Below are positions 35,517 through 45,600 of a DNA stretch of 64,000 nucleotides, piece by piece. Origin of the DNA: Magnetospirillum sp. 64-120 (GTDB taxonomy: Bacteria > Pseudomonadota > Alphaproteobacteria > Rhodospirillales > Magnetospirillaceae). Within the stretch, counting starts at the first letter, position 1; each line of letters opens with the position of its first letter. The stretch is from the NCBI GenBank assembly GCA_001898825.1, contig MKVK01000011.1:186001-250000 (forward strand), in the 5' to 3' direction. A program made the translations under genes and the position numbers. Below the pieces are notes generated by a model. The model saw only the letters and a list, made by a program, of their open reading frames with translations. It was not told where the DNA came from and made no database searches.

Positions 35517-36569
35517 GTGAGCGCACCCGTCACCATTTCCATTGACGCCATGGGCGGCGATCATGCTCCCGATATGGTGATCGAGGGGGTGAAACTCGCC
35601 CATGTCCGTCTTCCGCATGTGCGCTATCTGCTGTTCGGCGATGCCCAGCGGATCGAGGCCTTGCTGGAAAGCGCCCCGGAGATCAAGGGGGTGTGCACGG
35701 TTCGCCACGCCGAAGACTCCGTGTCCATGGACGCCAAGCCCGGCCAAGTGCTGCGCACCGGCCGCAAGTCGTCCATGTGGCTGGCCGTCGACGCGGTCGC
35801 CAAGGGTGAAGCCGCCGGCGTGGTGTCGGCCGGCAATACCGGCGCGCTGATGGCGGTGTCCAAATTCGTCCTGCGCATGCTGCCGGGCATCGACCGTCCG
35901 GCCATTGCCGGCCTGTTCCCCACCGAACGGGGCGAGACGGTGATGCTGGACCTGGGCGCCAACGTCGACTGCAACGCCAACAACCTGATCGAATTCGCCG
36001 TCATGGGCGAGGTGTTCGCTCGCGCCGTCTTGGGGCTTGAGCAACCGTCGGTCGGCCTGTTGAACGTGGGGTCCGAAGACATCAAGGGCAACGACGCGGT
36101 CAAGGCCGCCGCCGCCGCCCTGCGCGACACCCAGTTGCCCATCCGTTTCCACGGTTTCATCGAAGGCAACGACATCGGCGCCGGCACGGTGGACGTGGTG
36201 GTGACCGACGGCTTCACCGGCAACATCGCGCTGAAGACCGCCGAAGGCACGGTGAAGTTCTATTCGTCCTTCCTGCGCCAGGCGTTCCAAAGCTCGCTTT
36301 TGGCCAAGATCGGCTTCTTGTTCGCCAAGCACGCGCTGAACAAGGTCAAGACCCGGACCGATCCCCGCCGCTATAACGGGGCCATGTTCCTGGGCCTGAA
36401 CGGCATTGCCGTGAAAAGTCATGGCGGTACCGACGCGTTCGGTTTCGCCAACGCCATCGCCGTCGCCGTCGATTTGGTGGCGCATGGCTACAACGAGCGG
36501 ATTCGCAAGGAATTCGAGCGCCTGCACCCGCAGGACGTTCCGTCGCAGCGCGCCGCCGGCAACGGGTGA
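35517..36569 (+). CDS. plsX: Phosphate acyltransferase PlsX
   Basis: 350 residues from a GTG at 35517. The start [12 protein letters not shown] and the [11 protein letters not shown] and [13 protein letters not shown] motifs identify PlsX. It converts acyl-ACP to acyl-phosphate for PlsY in phospholipid synthesis. It ends overlapping fabH by 4 bases. Confidence 0.97.
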   Translation: MSAPVTISIDAMGGDHAPDMVIEGVKLAHVRLPHVRYLLFGDAQRIEALLESAPEIKGVCTVRHAEDSVSMDAKPGQVLRTGRKSSMWLAVDAVAKGEAAGVVSAGNTGALMAVSKFVLRMLPGIDRPAIAGLFPTERGETVMLDLGANVDCNANNLIEFAVMGEVFARAVLGLEQPSVGLLNVGSEDIKGNDAVKAAAAALRDTQLPIRFHGFIEGNDIGAGTVDVVVTDGFTGNIALKTAEGTVKFYSSFLRQAFQSSLLAKIGFLFAKHALNKVKTRTDPRRYNGAMFLGLNGIAVKSHGGTDAFGFANAIAVAVDLVAHGYNERIRKEFERLHPQDVPSQRAAGNG

Positions 36570-37552
36570 CCGAAAGAATGATATTGCGTTCGCAAATCGT
36601 CGGCAGCGGCTGTTACCTGCCGTCCCGAATCGTCACCAACACCGAATTGGCCGCTAAGGTCGACACGTCGGATGAGTGGATCGTCGAGCGTACCGGCATC
36701 CGCCAGCGCCACATCGCCGCCGAAGGTGAAACCACTTCGGATTTGGCCACCGCTGCCGCCCAGGCCGCGTTGAAGTCGGCCGGGCTGACCGGGGCCGACA
36801 TCGACCTGCTGGTGGTGGCCACCGCCACCCCCGACAACACGTTTCCCGCCACCGCCACCAAGGTGCAACAGCGCCTGGGCATGACCGGCGGCGCCGCTTT
36901 CGACATGCAGGCCGTGTGCTCGGGATTCATCTACGCCATGGCGGTTGCCGACAATTTCATCAAGGCTGAACAGGCCCGTACTGCCGTGGTCATCGGCGCC
37001 GAGACCTTCTCGCGCATTCTCGACTGGGAAGACCGCGGCACCTGCGTGCTGTTCGGTGACGGAGCCGGCGCGGTGGTGCTGCGCGGGTCGTGGGAAAAGG
37101 GCAGCAACCAGGATCGTGGCATCCTGTCCACCCATCTGCATTCCGACGGCCGTCACTACGACTTGCTTTACGTGGATGGCGGCCCATCGTCGTCGCAAAC
37201 CGTCGGCCATCTGCGCATGGAAGGCAAGGAAGTGTTCCGCCACGCGGTGACCAACCTGGCCCAGGTGGTGGGCGAGGCGCTGCACGCCAACGACCTGTCG
37301 GCCGCCGATATCGATTGGGTGGTGCCGCATCAGGCCAATCGTCGCATCCTGGAAAGCACCGCCAAGAAGCTGGGCCTGTCCATGGACCGTATGGTGGTGA
37401 CGGTGGACAAGCACGCCAACACCTCGGCGGCGTCCATCCCCTTGGCCTTCCACACCGCCGTGGCTGACGGCCGCCTCAACCAGGGCGATCTGGTGGTCAT
37501 GGAGGCCATGGGCGGCGGTTTCACCTGGGGTTCGGCGCTGGTCCGCCTGTAA
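36566..37552 (+). CDS. fabH: 3-oxoacyl-[ACP] synthase III FabH
   Basis: 328 residues from a GTG overlapping the plsX stop; an ATG at 36578 is an alternative. Ketoacyl synthase III marks: [13 protein letters not shown], catalytic Cys in [13 protein letters not shown], His in [11 protein letters not shown], Asn in [15 protein letters not shown]. It starts fatty acid elongation from acetyl-CoA and malonyl-ACP. Confidence 0.97.
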   Translation: MTERMILRSQIVGSGCYLPSRIVTNTELAAKVDTSDEWIVERTGIRQRHIAAEGETTSDLATAAAQAALKSAGLTGADIDLLVVATATPDNTFPATATKVQQRLGMTGGAAFDMQAVCSGFIYAMAVADNFIKAEQARTAVVIGAETFSRILDWEDRGTCVLFGDGAGAVVLRGSWEKGSNQDRGILSTHLHSDGRHYDLLYVDGGPSSSQTVGHLRMEGKEVFRHAVTNLAQVVGEALHANDLSAADIDWVVPHQANRRILESTAKKLGLSMDRMVVTVDKHANTSAASIPLAFHTAVADGRLNQGDLVVMEAMGGGFTWGSALVRL

Positions 37553-37679
37553 GGTTTCCCCGCCTTTCCTGCGCACATACGCCAAGGTTGCCGTGCATCC
37601 CTTTGATATTGACGGATTTAGGCCGACACGATAGGGTCAGGGAATCATTTCTCGATCCCCCTGGAAGGGGCTGTCTTAG

Positions 37680-37994
37680 ATGTCGGAAAAGACCATCACC
37701 CGAGCGCAATTGAGTGAAGCCGTCTACCAAGAGGTGGGCCTTTCGCGCAACGAATCCGCCGACTTGCTGGAAGCCGTCCTCGACGAGATTTCCAACGCCC
37801 TGGCCGAAGGCGAGGCGGTGAAGATTTCCTCGTTCGGCAGCTTCGCCGTCCGCTCCAAGGGGCAGCGCATCGGCCGCAATCCCAAGACCGGCGAAGAAGT
37901 CCCGATCCTGCCACGCCGCGTGCTGGTTTTCCGTCCGTCGCAATTGCTGAAGAAGCAGATCAACGACGGCCCGGTGGCCAAGGGCGGTAACTAA
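37680..37994 (+). CDS. ihfA: Integration host factor subunit alpha
   Basis: 104 residues of the HU/IHF family. The alpha-type region [23 protein letters not shown] is plain. IHF bends DNA as an alpha/beta heterodimer. It overlaps the following MerR-type gene by 1 base, the conserved alphaproteobacterial order. Confidence 0.96.
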   Translation: MSEKTITRAQLSEAVYQEVGLSRNESADLLEAVLDEISNALAEGEAVKISSFGSFAVRSKGQRIGRNPKTGEEVPILPRRVLVFRPSQLLKKQINDGPVAKGGN

Positions 37995-38563
37995 TGAGCG
38001 AAGACGGCGATTCGAATTCGGGTCGGCGTGTCGGCAAGTCTGAGACGGCGTTTCGAACCATCAGCGAGGTCGCCGACGAACTGGACGTGCCGCAGCACGT
38101 CCTGCGCTTTTGGGAAAGCAAGTTTCCACAGGTCAAACCGCTGAAGCGGGGCGGGGGGCGCCGTTATTACCGCCCCGAGGACGTGGCGTTGCTGCGCCGT
38201 ATCCGTGACTTGCTGTACAGCGAAGGCTACACCATCAAGGGCGTGCAAAAGCTGTTGCGCGAAGGCGGACACAAGGACGGCGCCGCCCAGCCTCGCCACG
38301 AACCCGAACTGCAATTGTCCTTGCCGCCTGCGGCAGACAACAAGGCTCATGACACCGATGCCGACGATTCGGCAGAAGACGACATGCCTTTCGACCTGAT
38401 GGATGACGGCGAGGAAGAGGAAGATTTGATCCTGGCCCAGGATTGCGAAAGCGTCGAAACCCCGGAAAAGCCCGGTTTCTCGCCTCAGCAGCGCCAGGAA
38501 TTGCAACTGCTTTTGGACGAACTCGAACAGATGCGAAATTTACTTCATCCAAGGCAACGTTGA
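37994..38563 (+). CDS. MerR-family transcriptional regulator
   Basis: 189 residues. The N-terminal HTH ([20 protein letters not shown], then the [20 protein letters not shown] block) is MerR type. The C-terminus is acidic (about 105-140) and has no metal-binding Cys, so no typical MerR ligand is suggested. Homologues sit between ihfA and a tRNA-Pro gene in many alphaproteobacteria. Target unknown. Confidence 0.9.
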   Translation: MSEDGDSNSGRRVGKSETAFRTISEVADELDVPQHVLRFWESKFPQVKPLKRGGGRRYYRPEDVALLRRIRDLLYSEGYTIKGVQKLLREGGHKDGAAQPRHEPELQLSLPPAADNKAHDTDADDSAEDDMPFDLMDDGEEEEDLILAQDCESVETPEKPGFSPQQRQELQLLLDELEQMRNLLHPRQR

Positions 38564-38680
38564 GGGTTGCATCCCATCGGGGGCGTGAGTATAGTGCGCC
38601 CCTCTTCCGGCGGTAACGCCGCTGGAACCCCCGCCAAGCCCTTGGTTTGGCAACATGTTCAGGGTTATCCCTGACACGGT

Positions 38681-38757
38681 CGGAGCGTAGCGCAGCCCGG
38701 TAGCGCATCAGTCTGGGGGACTGGGGGTCGTGGGTTCGAATCCCGCCGCTCCGACCA
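38681..38757 (+). tRNA. tRNA-Pro (anticodon GGG)
   Basis: 77 bases with CCA encoded. Acceptor CGGAGCG pairs with CGCTCCG; the anticodon arm is TCAGT-CTGGGGG-ACTGG with GGG at 34-36; the T arm carries GGTTCGAATCC-type bases. It stands right after the MerR-type gene. Confidence 0.96.
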
Positions 38758-38762
38758 TTATG

Positions 38763-38797
38763 AGGCCCTGAAACCTAACGGTTTCGGGGCCTTTCCA
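38763..38797 (+). terminator. Terminator after tRNA-Pro
   Basis: AGGCCCTGAAACC, loop TAAC, GGTTTCGGGGCCT gives a 13-base stem with one T-G pair, followed by TTCCATTTT. It is 5 bases after the tRNA end. Confidence 0.75.
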
Positions 38798-38886
38798 TTT
38801 TCGGTCCGAACCATCCTAAAAACGCTTTGGGCAACGTATGGCGGAACATCGCGGCCGACTTGGGCATCTCGGGTGCACGCCACAGA

Positions 38887-38915
38887 AAAAGGGCCTTCGC
38901 AAGGAAGGCCCTTTT
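38887..38915 (-). terminator. Terminator after tRNA-Ser
   Basis: GGGCCTTC pairs with GAAGGCCC around a 5-base loop and is extended by A/T pairs. Read on the reverse strand it lies 8 bases after the tRNA-Ser 3' end and is followed by a T run. Confidence 0.75.
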
Positions 38916-38923
38916 CTTTGAAC

Positions 38924-39013
38924 TGGCGGATGGGGTGGGATTCGAACCCACGGTAGGCTTGCACCTACGGCGGTTTTCAAGACCGCTGCCTTAAACCACT
39001 CGGCCACCCATCC
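38924..39013 (-). tRNA. tRNA-Ser (anticodon TGA)
   Basis: 90 bases, with the long variable arm typical of serine tRNAs (GTAGGTGCAAGCCTAC). The anticodon arm is GCGGT-CTTGAAA-ACCGC, giving TGA. Acceptor GGATGGG pairs with CCCATCC and CCA is encoded. It lies just upstream of the gene pair's convergent terminators and next to the carbonic anhydrase gene end. Confidence 0.96.
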
Positions 39014-39021
39014 GTTTTTGT

Positions 39022-39645
39022 TCAGACTTCCTGGAAGGTGTTGGTCACCGGGTCCAGGCGGAACAGCTTGCCGTCTTCCATGTCGTAGAACCAGCCGTGC
39101 AGCATCAGTTTGCCGGCTTCCACCTGTTCGCGGACCCAGGGGAAGGTCATCAGGTTGCCCAGCGAGATGGCGACGGTTTCCTGTTCGCACATGCGGCGCG
39201 CCGCTTCGATGGGCTGGCCGGCCGACAGGGTCAGGGCCAGGGCGCGGTCGCGGGCGGAACGGGCGATCTGCATCCAGGCATGGATGAAGTCGGTGTTGTC
39301 GTTGGAGTTGCCCTCGATCAGGGCGCGGACGCCGCCACAGCGGGCGTGCCCCAAGACGACGATGTGTTCGACCTTCAGGCCGCGCACGGCGAATTCCACC
39401 GCCGCCGAGGTGCCGTGGTGGCTGCTGTCGGGGGCGAAGGGGGGGATCAGGTTGGCGACGTTGCGCAGAACGAACATCTCGCCCGGTTGGGCGTCGAAGA
39501 TGATCGCCGGGTCAACGCGGGAATCAGAGCAGCCGATCAGCAGAACCTTGGGCGTTTGCCCTTGCGACAGGTTGTCGAACAAGGCGCGGTTGTTGGCGAA
39601 AAAATTATCGCGAAACCGGCGAAATCCTTCGATCATCTGGTCCAT
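39022..39645 (-). CDS. can: Beta-class carbonic anhydrase
   Basis: 207 residues from the ATG at 39645 with GGAGG 8 bases upstream. Zinc ligands and catalytic pair: Cys39-x-Asp41-x-Arg43 (GCSDSRVDP) and HxxC in GHARCGG. Beta carbonic anhydrases hydrate CO2 to bicarbonate. A much longer open frame continues upstream through two forward genes, but only this part looks like protein. Confidence 0.95.
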   Translation of the reverse strand: MDQMIEGFRRFRDNFFANNRALFDNLSQGQTPKVLLIGCSDSRVDPAIIFDAQPGEMFVLRNVANLIPPFAPDSSHHGTSAAVEFAVRGLKVEHIVVLGHARCGGVRALIEGNSNDNTDFIHAWMQIARSARDRALALTLSAGQPIEAARRMCEQETVAISLGNLMTFPWVREQVEAGKLMLHGWFYDMEDGKLFRLDPVTNTFQEV

Positions 39646-39786
39646 GCATTCCTCCGAGCGGGACGACGCGGGCACCCCTTTACCATGATCGCCGGGACAA
39701 AGCATCCCCAGATTGCAGGATGTTGGATTGACTCCGACACGCATTCCGCCACCCTGGCTCACACCTTTTTTCATAAGGGATCGCGC

Positions 39787-40569
39787 ATGTTCGTTCTTTC
39801 CAAGCTGTTCGGCATTCTGAGCTCGGCCACCAACGTGGTTTTGCTGTGTTTGCTGGCGGTCAGCCTGCTGGGGTACACGCCGTGGCGGCGGCACCAGCGA
39901 TGGCTTTTGGCCTTGGGAACGGCGCTGTTGCTGGTCATCGCCGTCCTGCCTTGGAAAAATCTGCTGATCCAGCCGCTGGAAGACCGTTTCACGCAGGCTT
40001 CGCTTCCCGACGACGTCGCCGGCATCGTGGTGTTGGGGGGGGCCTTGGATCCGGTGGTGTCGGCCGCCCGTGACCAGGTTTCCGCCAATGGCGCGGTAGA
40101 ACGGGTGACGAGCTTGGTCACCCTGGGGCGGCGCTATCCCCGGGCCAGGCTGATTTTTTCCGGTGGTTCGGGCAGCCTGACCACCCAGGACTTGAAGGAA
40201 GCCCCGGTGGCGCGGCGTTTCCTGGATGAACTGGGATTCGACACCAGTCGGGTGGTGTTCGAGGACCAGTCGCGCAACACCCGTGAAAATGCCACATTTT
40301 CCATGGAATTGATGGAGCCAAAGCCGGGAGAAGCCTGGGTTCTTGTCACGTCGGCCCTTCACATGCCGCGTTCCATGGGGGCGTTTCGTGCCGCCGGCTG
40401 GACCGTCCAGCCTTATCCGGTGGATTACGTCACCTCTGGGCGCGACGAGGATTTGGGGTTCGATCTGGGGGGCAGCTTGTCGAAGCTGGACGTTGGAATG
40501 CATGAATGGCTGGGCTTGGCCTATTACCGCCTGCGTGGGTGGAGCGACAGCCTTTTTCCTGCCCCCTAA
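39787..40569 (+). CDS. DUF218 (YdcF/ElyC-like) membrane protein
   Basis: 260 residues from the ATG at 39787. Two N-terminal membrane segments (about 12-28 and 38-56) and a C-terminal DUF218 domain: VAGIVVLGGALDP, RLIFSGGSGSL, EDQSRNTRENA, TSALHMPRSMGAF. ElyC-type proteins are linked to envelope and undecaprenyl-phosphate homeostasis. The next gene is a murein transglycosylase, which suits a cell-wall role. Confidence 0.87.
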   Translation: MFVLSKLFGILSSATNVVLLCLLAVSLLGYTPWRRHQRWLLALGTALLLVIAVLPWKNLLIQPLEDRFTQASLPDDVAGIVVLGGALDPVVSAARDQVSANGAVERVTSLVTLGRRYPRARLIFSGGSGSLTTQDLKEAPVARRFLDELGFDTSRVVFEDQSRNTRENATFSMELMEPKPGEAWVLVTSALHMPRSMGAFRAAGWTVQPYPVDYVTSGRDEDLGFDLGGSLSKLDVGMHEWLGLAYYRLRGWSDSLFPAP

Positions 40570-40635
40570 TCTTGCGAAATCACCAAGATATGTGGCACAA
40601 AGGGCGCCTTCGATACCAATTGTTGGGGACTTGCC

Positions 40636-41634
40636 ATGGCCATTTGGACGAAACTCGCGCATGCAAGCTGCCTGACCGGCGCTTTGCTGCTTGGCGCGGT
40701 CTCGGCGGGTGCGCAAGAGCAACAGCCCGAACGCCCTGATTTCCAAGCCTTTCTGGACGGCGTGCGCAGCGAAGCCGCCGGCAAGGGGATCAAGGCGGAA
40801 ACCCTGGATTCGGCCCTGACCGGCATCGAACATATCGACAAGGTGATCGAGCTGGACCGTCGTCAGCCCGAATTCACCATGACCTTCAAGGGCTACATGG
40901 ATCGGGTGGTCAACCCGGCGCGGGTCGAGAAGGGCCGCCGCCTGATGGCCGAGAACAAGGCGACCCTGGCCAAGATCGAGGAATATTACCACGTTCAGCC
41001 CAAATACGTTGTGGCGCTGTGGGGCATCGAAACCGATTTCGGTCGTGTGACCGGCGGCTATTCGGTGGTTTCGGCCCTGGCCACCTTGGCCTATGACGGT
41101 CGGCGGTCGGCCTATTTCCGTGGCGAGCTGATGAACGCCCTGCAAATTCTGGACGAAGGCCACATCACGGCCCCCGCCATGCTGGGCTCGTGGGCCGGGG
41201 CCATGGGGCAGTGCCAGTTCATGCCGTCTTCTTTCCTGCGTTTCGCCGCAGACTGGAACGGCGACGGCCGTCGCGACATCTGGACCACCCGCGAAGACGT
41301 GCTGGCCTCGGCCGCCAACTATCTGTCGTCCTCGGGCTGGAAAGGGGACCAGACCTGGGGCCGTCCGGTCAAGCTGCCGGACAAGTTCGACACGTCCCTG
41401 GTGGGGCTGAACACCAAGAAGTCTTTGGCCGAATGGGCCAGGCTGGGGGTCAAGGCGGCGGGCGGCAAGCCCTTGCCCAAGGCTGACCTGGAAGCCTCTT
41501 TGGTCATGCCCGACAATGGCGACGGTGCGGTTTTCCTGGTCTACGACAATTTCCGGACGGTGTTGAAATGGAACCGGTCCACCTTCTTCGCGCTCGCCGT
41601 CGGCCACCTTGCGGAGCGAATTGGTGGCAAGTAA
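40636..41634 (+). CDS. mltB: Lytic murein transglycosylase B family
   Basis: 332 residues. A Sec signal peptide (about 1-26, ending VSAGA) and an MltB-type SLT_2 domain. The catalytic Glu132 is in ALWGIETDFG; AMGQCQFMPSSFLRFAADWNGDGRRDIW is the family block. It cleaves peptidoglycan glycan chains to 1,6-anhydro-muropeptides. No lipobox Cys, so a soluble periplasmic form. Confidence 0.92.
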   Translation: MAIWTKLAHASCLTGALLLGAVSAGAQEQQPERPDFQAFLDGVRSEAAGKGIKAETLDSALTGIEHIDKVIELDRRQPEFTMTFKGYMDRVVNPARVEKGRRLMAENKATLAKIEEYYHVQPKYVVALWGIETDFGRVTGGYSVVSALATLAYDGRRSAYFRGELMNALQILDEGHITAPAMLGSWAGAMGQCQFMPSSFLRFAADWNGDGRRDIWTTREDVLASAANYLSSSGWKGDQTWGRPVKLPDKFDTSLVGLNTKKSLAEWARLGVKAAGGKPLPKADLEASLVMPDNGDGAVFLVYDNFRTVLKWNRSTFFALAVGHLAERIGGK

Positions 41635-41674
41635 ACTTCAACATCTTTGGTTCAGACAGGGCGGGGACACCCAG

Positions 41675-42658
41675 ATGATGCGCAGACGACACCGGGCCGG
41701 GGCACGACTAGCCACTTTGCTGGTGTCCGCCACCATGTTGTCGGGCTGCGCCGAGATGAACCTGTTCGGCCATTACGCCAAACGCGCGGTGTCCGAGCCG
41801 CCGCCGGCCAGCGAAGGCGCGGCCTCGACCTACAAGGTGGGCAAGCCCTATCAGATCAAGGGGGTGTGGTACTATCCCCAGGAAGATTACGACTATGACG
41901 AGACCGGCATCGCGTCCTGGTACGGTCCCGATTTCCACAACAAGCTGACCGCCAACGGCGAGGTCTTCGACCAGAATGCCGTCTCGGCCGCTCACAAGAC
42001 CTTGCCCATGCCGTCGGTGGTGCGGGTGACCAACCTGGAAAACGGCCGGTCGCTGGTGGTGCGCGTCAACGATCGCGGCCCCTTCGCCCACGGCCGGGTC
42101 ATCGACATGTCGCGCCGCGCCGCCCAGCTGCTGGGCTTCGAAGGCCAGGGCACCGCCCGGGTGCGCGTGCAGATCATGCCCGAGGAAAGCCGCATCCTGG
42201 CCGGCAAGCTGGCGCCGTCGGGTGGCGGCAACGAACCGTCGGTGGCCGCGGCGCCGCGCGGCAGCGTCAGCGCCGAAAGCTTGCCGCCGCCCGGCAGCAC
42301 CGAACCGTCGCGTCCGGTCACCGTGGCCGCCAACCGCGTCGATCCGTCAGCGCAGCGCGCCGCCGCCGCCGCCGAGGCGACAGAGCGGGCCCTGGCGTCC
42401 CAGGAGGTCACCACCACCGCCGTCCACAGCACCGGCATCTTCGTCCAGGCCGGGTCGTTCAGCCGCCATGACAACGCGCTGCGTCTGTCGGCGCGGTTGT
42501 CCGGGGTGGGCAAGACCAATGTGGAACAGGTCTCGATCAAGGGTAAAACCTGGTATCGCGTCCGCTTCGGCCCCCTGTCCAGCGTGGACGAAGCCGACCG
42601 CCTGTTGGAAAGCGTCATCGCCGCCGGCCAACAAGATGCCAAAGTCATCGTTGATTGA
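41675..42658 (+). CDS. rlpA: RlpA-type septal lipoprotein with SPOR domain
   Basis: 327 residues. Lipobox LSGC with Cys25; a double-psi beta barrel (GIASWYGPDFHNKLTANGE, VRVNDRGPF) at about 95-185; an Ala/Pro-rich linker; a C-terminal SPOR domain (IFVQAGSFSRHDNALRLSARL). RlpA is a lytic transglycosylase that digests denuded glycan at the septum. It overlaps the next gene or lies 32 bases before it, depending on the start used there. Confidence 0.93.
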   Translation: MMRRRHRAGARLATLLVSATMLSGCAEMNLFGHYAKRAVSEPPPASEGAASTYKVGKPYQIKGVWYYPQEDYDYDETGIASWYGPDFHNKLTANGEVFDQNAVSAAHKTLPMPSVVRVTNLENGRSLVVRVNDRGPFAHGRVIDMSRRAAQLLGFEGQGTARVRVQIMPEESRILAGKLAPSGGGNEPSVAAAPRGSVSAESLPPPGSTEPSRPVTVAANRVDPSAQRAAAAAEATERALASQEVTTTAVHSTGIFVQAGSFSRHDNALRLSARLSGVGKTNVEQVSIKGKTWYRVRFGPLSSVDEADRLLESVIAAGQQDAKVIVD

Positions 42659-42690
42659 TGGGCGTTCTTCTTACTTCAAGGATTGATCTC

Positions 42691-43857
42691 TTGTCGCACA
42701 TTTGCCGTACCCTGGTTCGTACTGCCGCCGTCGCCGTGCTGATGGTGTCGGGATTCGTTGGCGCCGCGCGTGCCGAGACCATCGAAACCCAGGCCCGCCA
42801 AGCCATTCTGATCGACTTCAAGACCGGTACGGTCCTGTTGGAAAAGAATGCCGACGAGCTGATGGTGCCGTCCTCCATGAGCAAGCTGATGACCGCCTAC
42901 ATGGTGTTCTCGAAGCTCAAGGAAGGCAGCTGGAAGATGGACGACATGCTGCCAGTGTCGGAAACCGCCTGGAAGCGCCATTACAAGTCCGGCGGTTCCT
43001 TGATGTTCCTGCCCGTCGGTTCGTCGGCCAAGGTCAGCGACCTGATCCGCGGCATGATCATCCAGTCGGGCAACGACGCCTGCTCGGTGCTGGCCGAGGC
43101 CTATGCCGGCACCGAAGAAGCCTTTGCCGAGGAAGAAACCCGCAAGGCTCATCAGCTGGGCATGAAGAACAGCACCTTCCGCAACGCCTCGGGCTGGCCC
43201 GATCCGGAACACCTGACCACGGCGCGTGACCTGTCCATCCTGGCGCGCCACCTGATCACCGACTTCCCTGAATACTTCACCATCTATTCGGAACGGGAAT
43301 TCGTCTATAACGGCATCCGCCAGGGTAATCGCAATCCGTTGCTGTACGGCGTGTCGGGGGCCGACGGCCTGAAGACCGGCCACACTGAAGCCGCCGGCTA
43401 TGGTTTGGTCGGCACGGTCAAGCGTGGCGAACGTCGTCTGGTCATGGTCATCAATGGTCTGAAGACCCAGAAGGAACGGGCCGAGGAAAGCGAACGCCTG
43501 ATGGAATGGGCGTTCCGCGAATACGACAATTACGCCCTGTTCAAGGCCGGAGACATGGTCACCGACGCCGAAGTATGGTTGGGCGAATCCGCCACCGTGC
43601 CGCTGGTCGCCGGTGAAAAGCTGGAAGTCACCATGCCGCGGCGGGCGCGGCGCGACATGAAGGTGACCGCCGTCTATGACGGCCCGGTGCCGGCCCCCGT
43701 CAAGAAGGGCGACGTGGTGGGCAAGCTGCTGATCACCGCCCCCGGCCAGGCCAATGTTGAACTGCCGCTGGTGGCTGGGGCCGACGTGGCCAAGCTGGGC
43801 TTCAGCGGCCGCATGGTCGAAGCTTTCCGCCATATCCTGATGGGGTCCAAGCGCTGA
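42691..43857 (+). CDS. dacA: D-alanyl-D-alanine carboxypeptidase (PBP5/6 type)
   Basis: 388 residues from a TTG at 42691, preferred because it has AAGGAT upstream and gives an ordinary signal peptide (cleaved after ARA, about residue 28); an ATG at 42658 is possible. The penicillin-binding motifs are SMSK (Ser62-Lys65), SGN in QSGNDACS and KTG in GLKTGHT. A C-terminal beta domain and amphipathic tail match PBP5. It trims the terminal D-Ala of muropeptides. The gene sits in a cell-wall cluster after mltB and rlpA. Confidence 0.93.
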   Translation: MSHICRTLVRTAAVAVLMVSGFVGAARAETIETQARQAILIDFKTGTVLLEKNADELMVPSSMSKLMTAYMVFSKLKEGSWKMDDMLPVSETAWKRHYKSGGSLMFLPVGSSAKVSDLIRGMIIQSGNDACSVLAEAYAGTEEAFAEEETRKAHQLGMKNSTFRNASGWPDPEHLTTARDLSILARHLITDFPEYFTIYSEREFVYNGIRQGNRNPLLYGVSGADGLKTGHTEAAGYGLVGTVKRGERRLVMVINGLKTQKERAEESERLMEWAFREYDNYALFKAGDMVTDAEVWLGESATVPLVAGEKLEVTMPRRARRDMKVTAVYDGPVPAPVKKGDVVGKLLITAPGQANVELPLVAGADVAKLGFSGRMVEAFRHILMGSKR

Positions 43858-44483
43858 TGGAAGCGGGGCGCTTCATCACCTTCGAAGGCGGCGAGGGGGC
43901 CGGGAAGTCGACGCAGGTGCGCCTGTTGTCGGAAACCCTGGCGCAAAGCGGCCGCGAGGTGGTGACGACCCGCGAACCCGGTGGTTCCGAAGGGGCCGAA
44001 GCCATTCGTGGCCTGCTGGTCAGCGGCGCCACCGACCGTTGGGATGGCTGCACCGAGGCGTTGCTGCACTCTGCTGCGCGCCGCGACCATCTGGTGAAGA
44101 CGGTGTGGCCGGCCCTGGCCCGCGGCGCTTGGGTGATCTGCGACCGTTTCGCCGATTCCACCCTGGCCTATCAGGGCTATGGGCACGGTCTGGACCCGTT
44201 CTTGATCGGCAAGCTGGCGGAAGTCACCATGGGCCGCTTCCGACCCGACCTGACCTTCGTGCTGGACATGCCGGTGGAAGCCGGCCTGAAGCGGGCCGGT
44301 CGGCGTGGTGGTGGCGAAGACCGCTATGAACGCATGGAACTGGGGTTCCACGACCGCCTGCGCAAAGGCTTTTTGGCCATCGCCGCCGCCGAACCGTTGC
44401 GTTGCGCTGTCATCGACGCCAACCGGTCCATCGAGGCGGTGCATCAGGACATTATCGCCACCTTGACCAGCCGGCTGGGTTAA
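43857..44483 (+). CDS. tmk: Thymidylate kinase
   Basis: 208 residues. P-loop FEGGEGAGKSTQ, DRF motif in VICDRFADSTLAYQGYG, and a LID-type segment with GGGEDRYE. It makes dTDP from dTMP. It overlaps the preceding stop by one base and is followed by holB, the conserved pairing. Confidence 0.97.
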   Translation: MEAGRFITFEGGEGAGKSTQVRLLSETLAQSGREVVTTREPGGSEGAEAIRGLLVSGATDRWDGCTEALLHSAARRDHLVKTVWPALARGAWVICDRFADSTLAYQGYGHGLDPFLIGKLAEVTMGRFRPDLTFVLDMPVEAGLKRAGRRGGGEDRYERMELGFHDRLRKGFLAIAAAEPLRCAVIDANRSIEAVHQDIIATLTSRLG

Positions 44484-44487
44484 CGGC

Positions 44488-45567
44488 GTGGCGGACATCC
44501 CCCATCCCCGCGACAGCCTGGATCTGGTCGGCCATGCCCAGGCCGAGCGCGACTTCCTGGACGCCTGGAATTCCGGCCGTCTGGCCCATGCCTGGCTGAT
44601 CACCGGCCCCAAGGGCATCGGCAAGGCCACCTTGGCCTATCGCATCGCCCGTTTCGTGCTGTCGGGTGGCGGCGATGGCGGCGGGCTGTTCGGCGGGCCG
44701 CCGGATAGTCTGGCCCTGGATGCCAGCCATCCGGTGGTGCATCAGGTGTCGTCCCAGGGCCATCGCGACCTGAAGGTCGTCGAACGTGGTTTCACCGATG
44801 ACAAGAAAACCAAGCTGCGATCAGAGATCGTCATCGACGACGTGCGCAAGGTGGGCGAACTGTTCCACCAGACCGCCGATGCCGGCTGGCGGGTGGTGCT
44901 GATCGACGCTGCCGACGAAATGAACCGCAACGCCGCCAACGCGGTGCTGAAAATCCTGGAAGAACCGCCGGCCAAGGCGTTGATCCTGATGGTTTCCCAT
45001 TCGCCCGGCCGGCTGCTGCCGACCATTCGGTCGCGCTGTCGGCGGCTGGCGTTGAATCCGCTGTCGGTGGAAACCATTTGCCAATTGATGGAAAGCCACC
45101 GTCCCGATTTGACGACCGCTGAAATCCAGTCCCTGGCCAATCTGGGCGAGGGATCCTTGGGCAAGGCGCTGTCCTTGGCCGAGGAAGGCGGGCTGGACCT
45201 GTACCGCGACCTGATCGGCCTGTTGTCGGCTTTGCCCAGGCTGGACGTGCCTGCCTTGCACGCCTTCGCCGAGCGGGTGGCGCGTCCCGAAGCCGACAGC
45301 GCCTGGCGCACGGTGACCGAACTGACCGTGTGGTGGCTGGCCCGGTTGATCCGCGCCGGCGGACGCCAGGGCCGGGGCATGGTCGAGGTGGTGCCGGGTG
45401 AAGCGGCGCTGATGGGGCGTCTGCTGGCTGCCGCCAGCCTTGATCGTTGGCTTGACCTGTGGGAAAAGACCGGTTCCCTGTTTAATCGGGCCGACGCGGT
45501 CAACCTGGATCGCAAGCAGGCCCTGTTGACGGCCTTCCTGGCCCTAGAAAGACTGTCCCGCGCCTGA
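44488..45567 (+). CDS. holB: DNA polymerase III subunit delta'
   Basis: 359 residues from a GTG at 44488. AAA+ clamp-loader subunit: GPKGIGKATLAYR (Walker A-like), the NAVLKILEEPP sensor region and SRCRRL. The Walker A lacks the last Ser/Thr in its usual place, as delta' need not bind ATP. It helps load the beta clamp. Confidence 0.95.
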   Translation: MADIPHPRDSLDLVGHAQAERDFLDAWNSGRLAHAWLITGPKGIGKATLAYRIARFVLSGGGDGGGLFGGPPDSLALDASHPVVHQVSSQGHRDLKVVERGFTDDKKTKLRSEIVIDDVRKVGELFHQTADAGWRVVLIDAADEMNRNAANAVLKILEEPPAKALILMVSHSPGRLLPTIRSRCRRLALNPLSVETICQLMESHRPDLTTAEIQSLANLGEGSLGKALSLAEEGGLDLYRDLIGLLSALPRLDVPALHAFAERVARPEADSAWRTVTELTVWWLARLIRAGGRQGRGMVEVVPGEAALMGRLLAAASLDRWLDLWEKTGSLFNRADAVNLDRKQALLTAFLALERLSRA

Positions 45568-45600
45568 TCCGGGCTGCGGTTTTATACCAAGGAGAAAAGC

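Noticed and set aside
39646-41607. Upstream extension of the carbonic anhydrase frame on the reverse strand
   Set aside because: It runs through the antisense of the ydcF-like and mltB genes; only the last 207 codons match a protein family and they have their own ribosome site.
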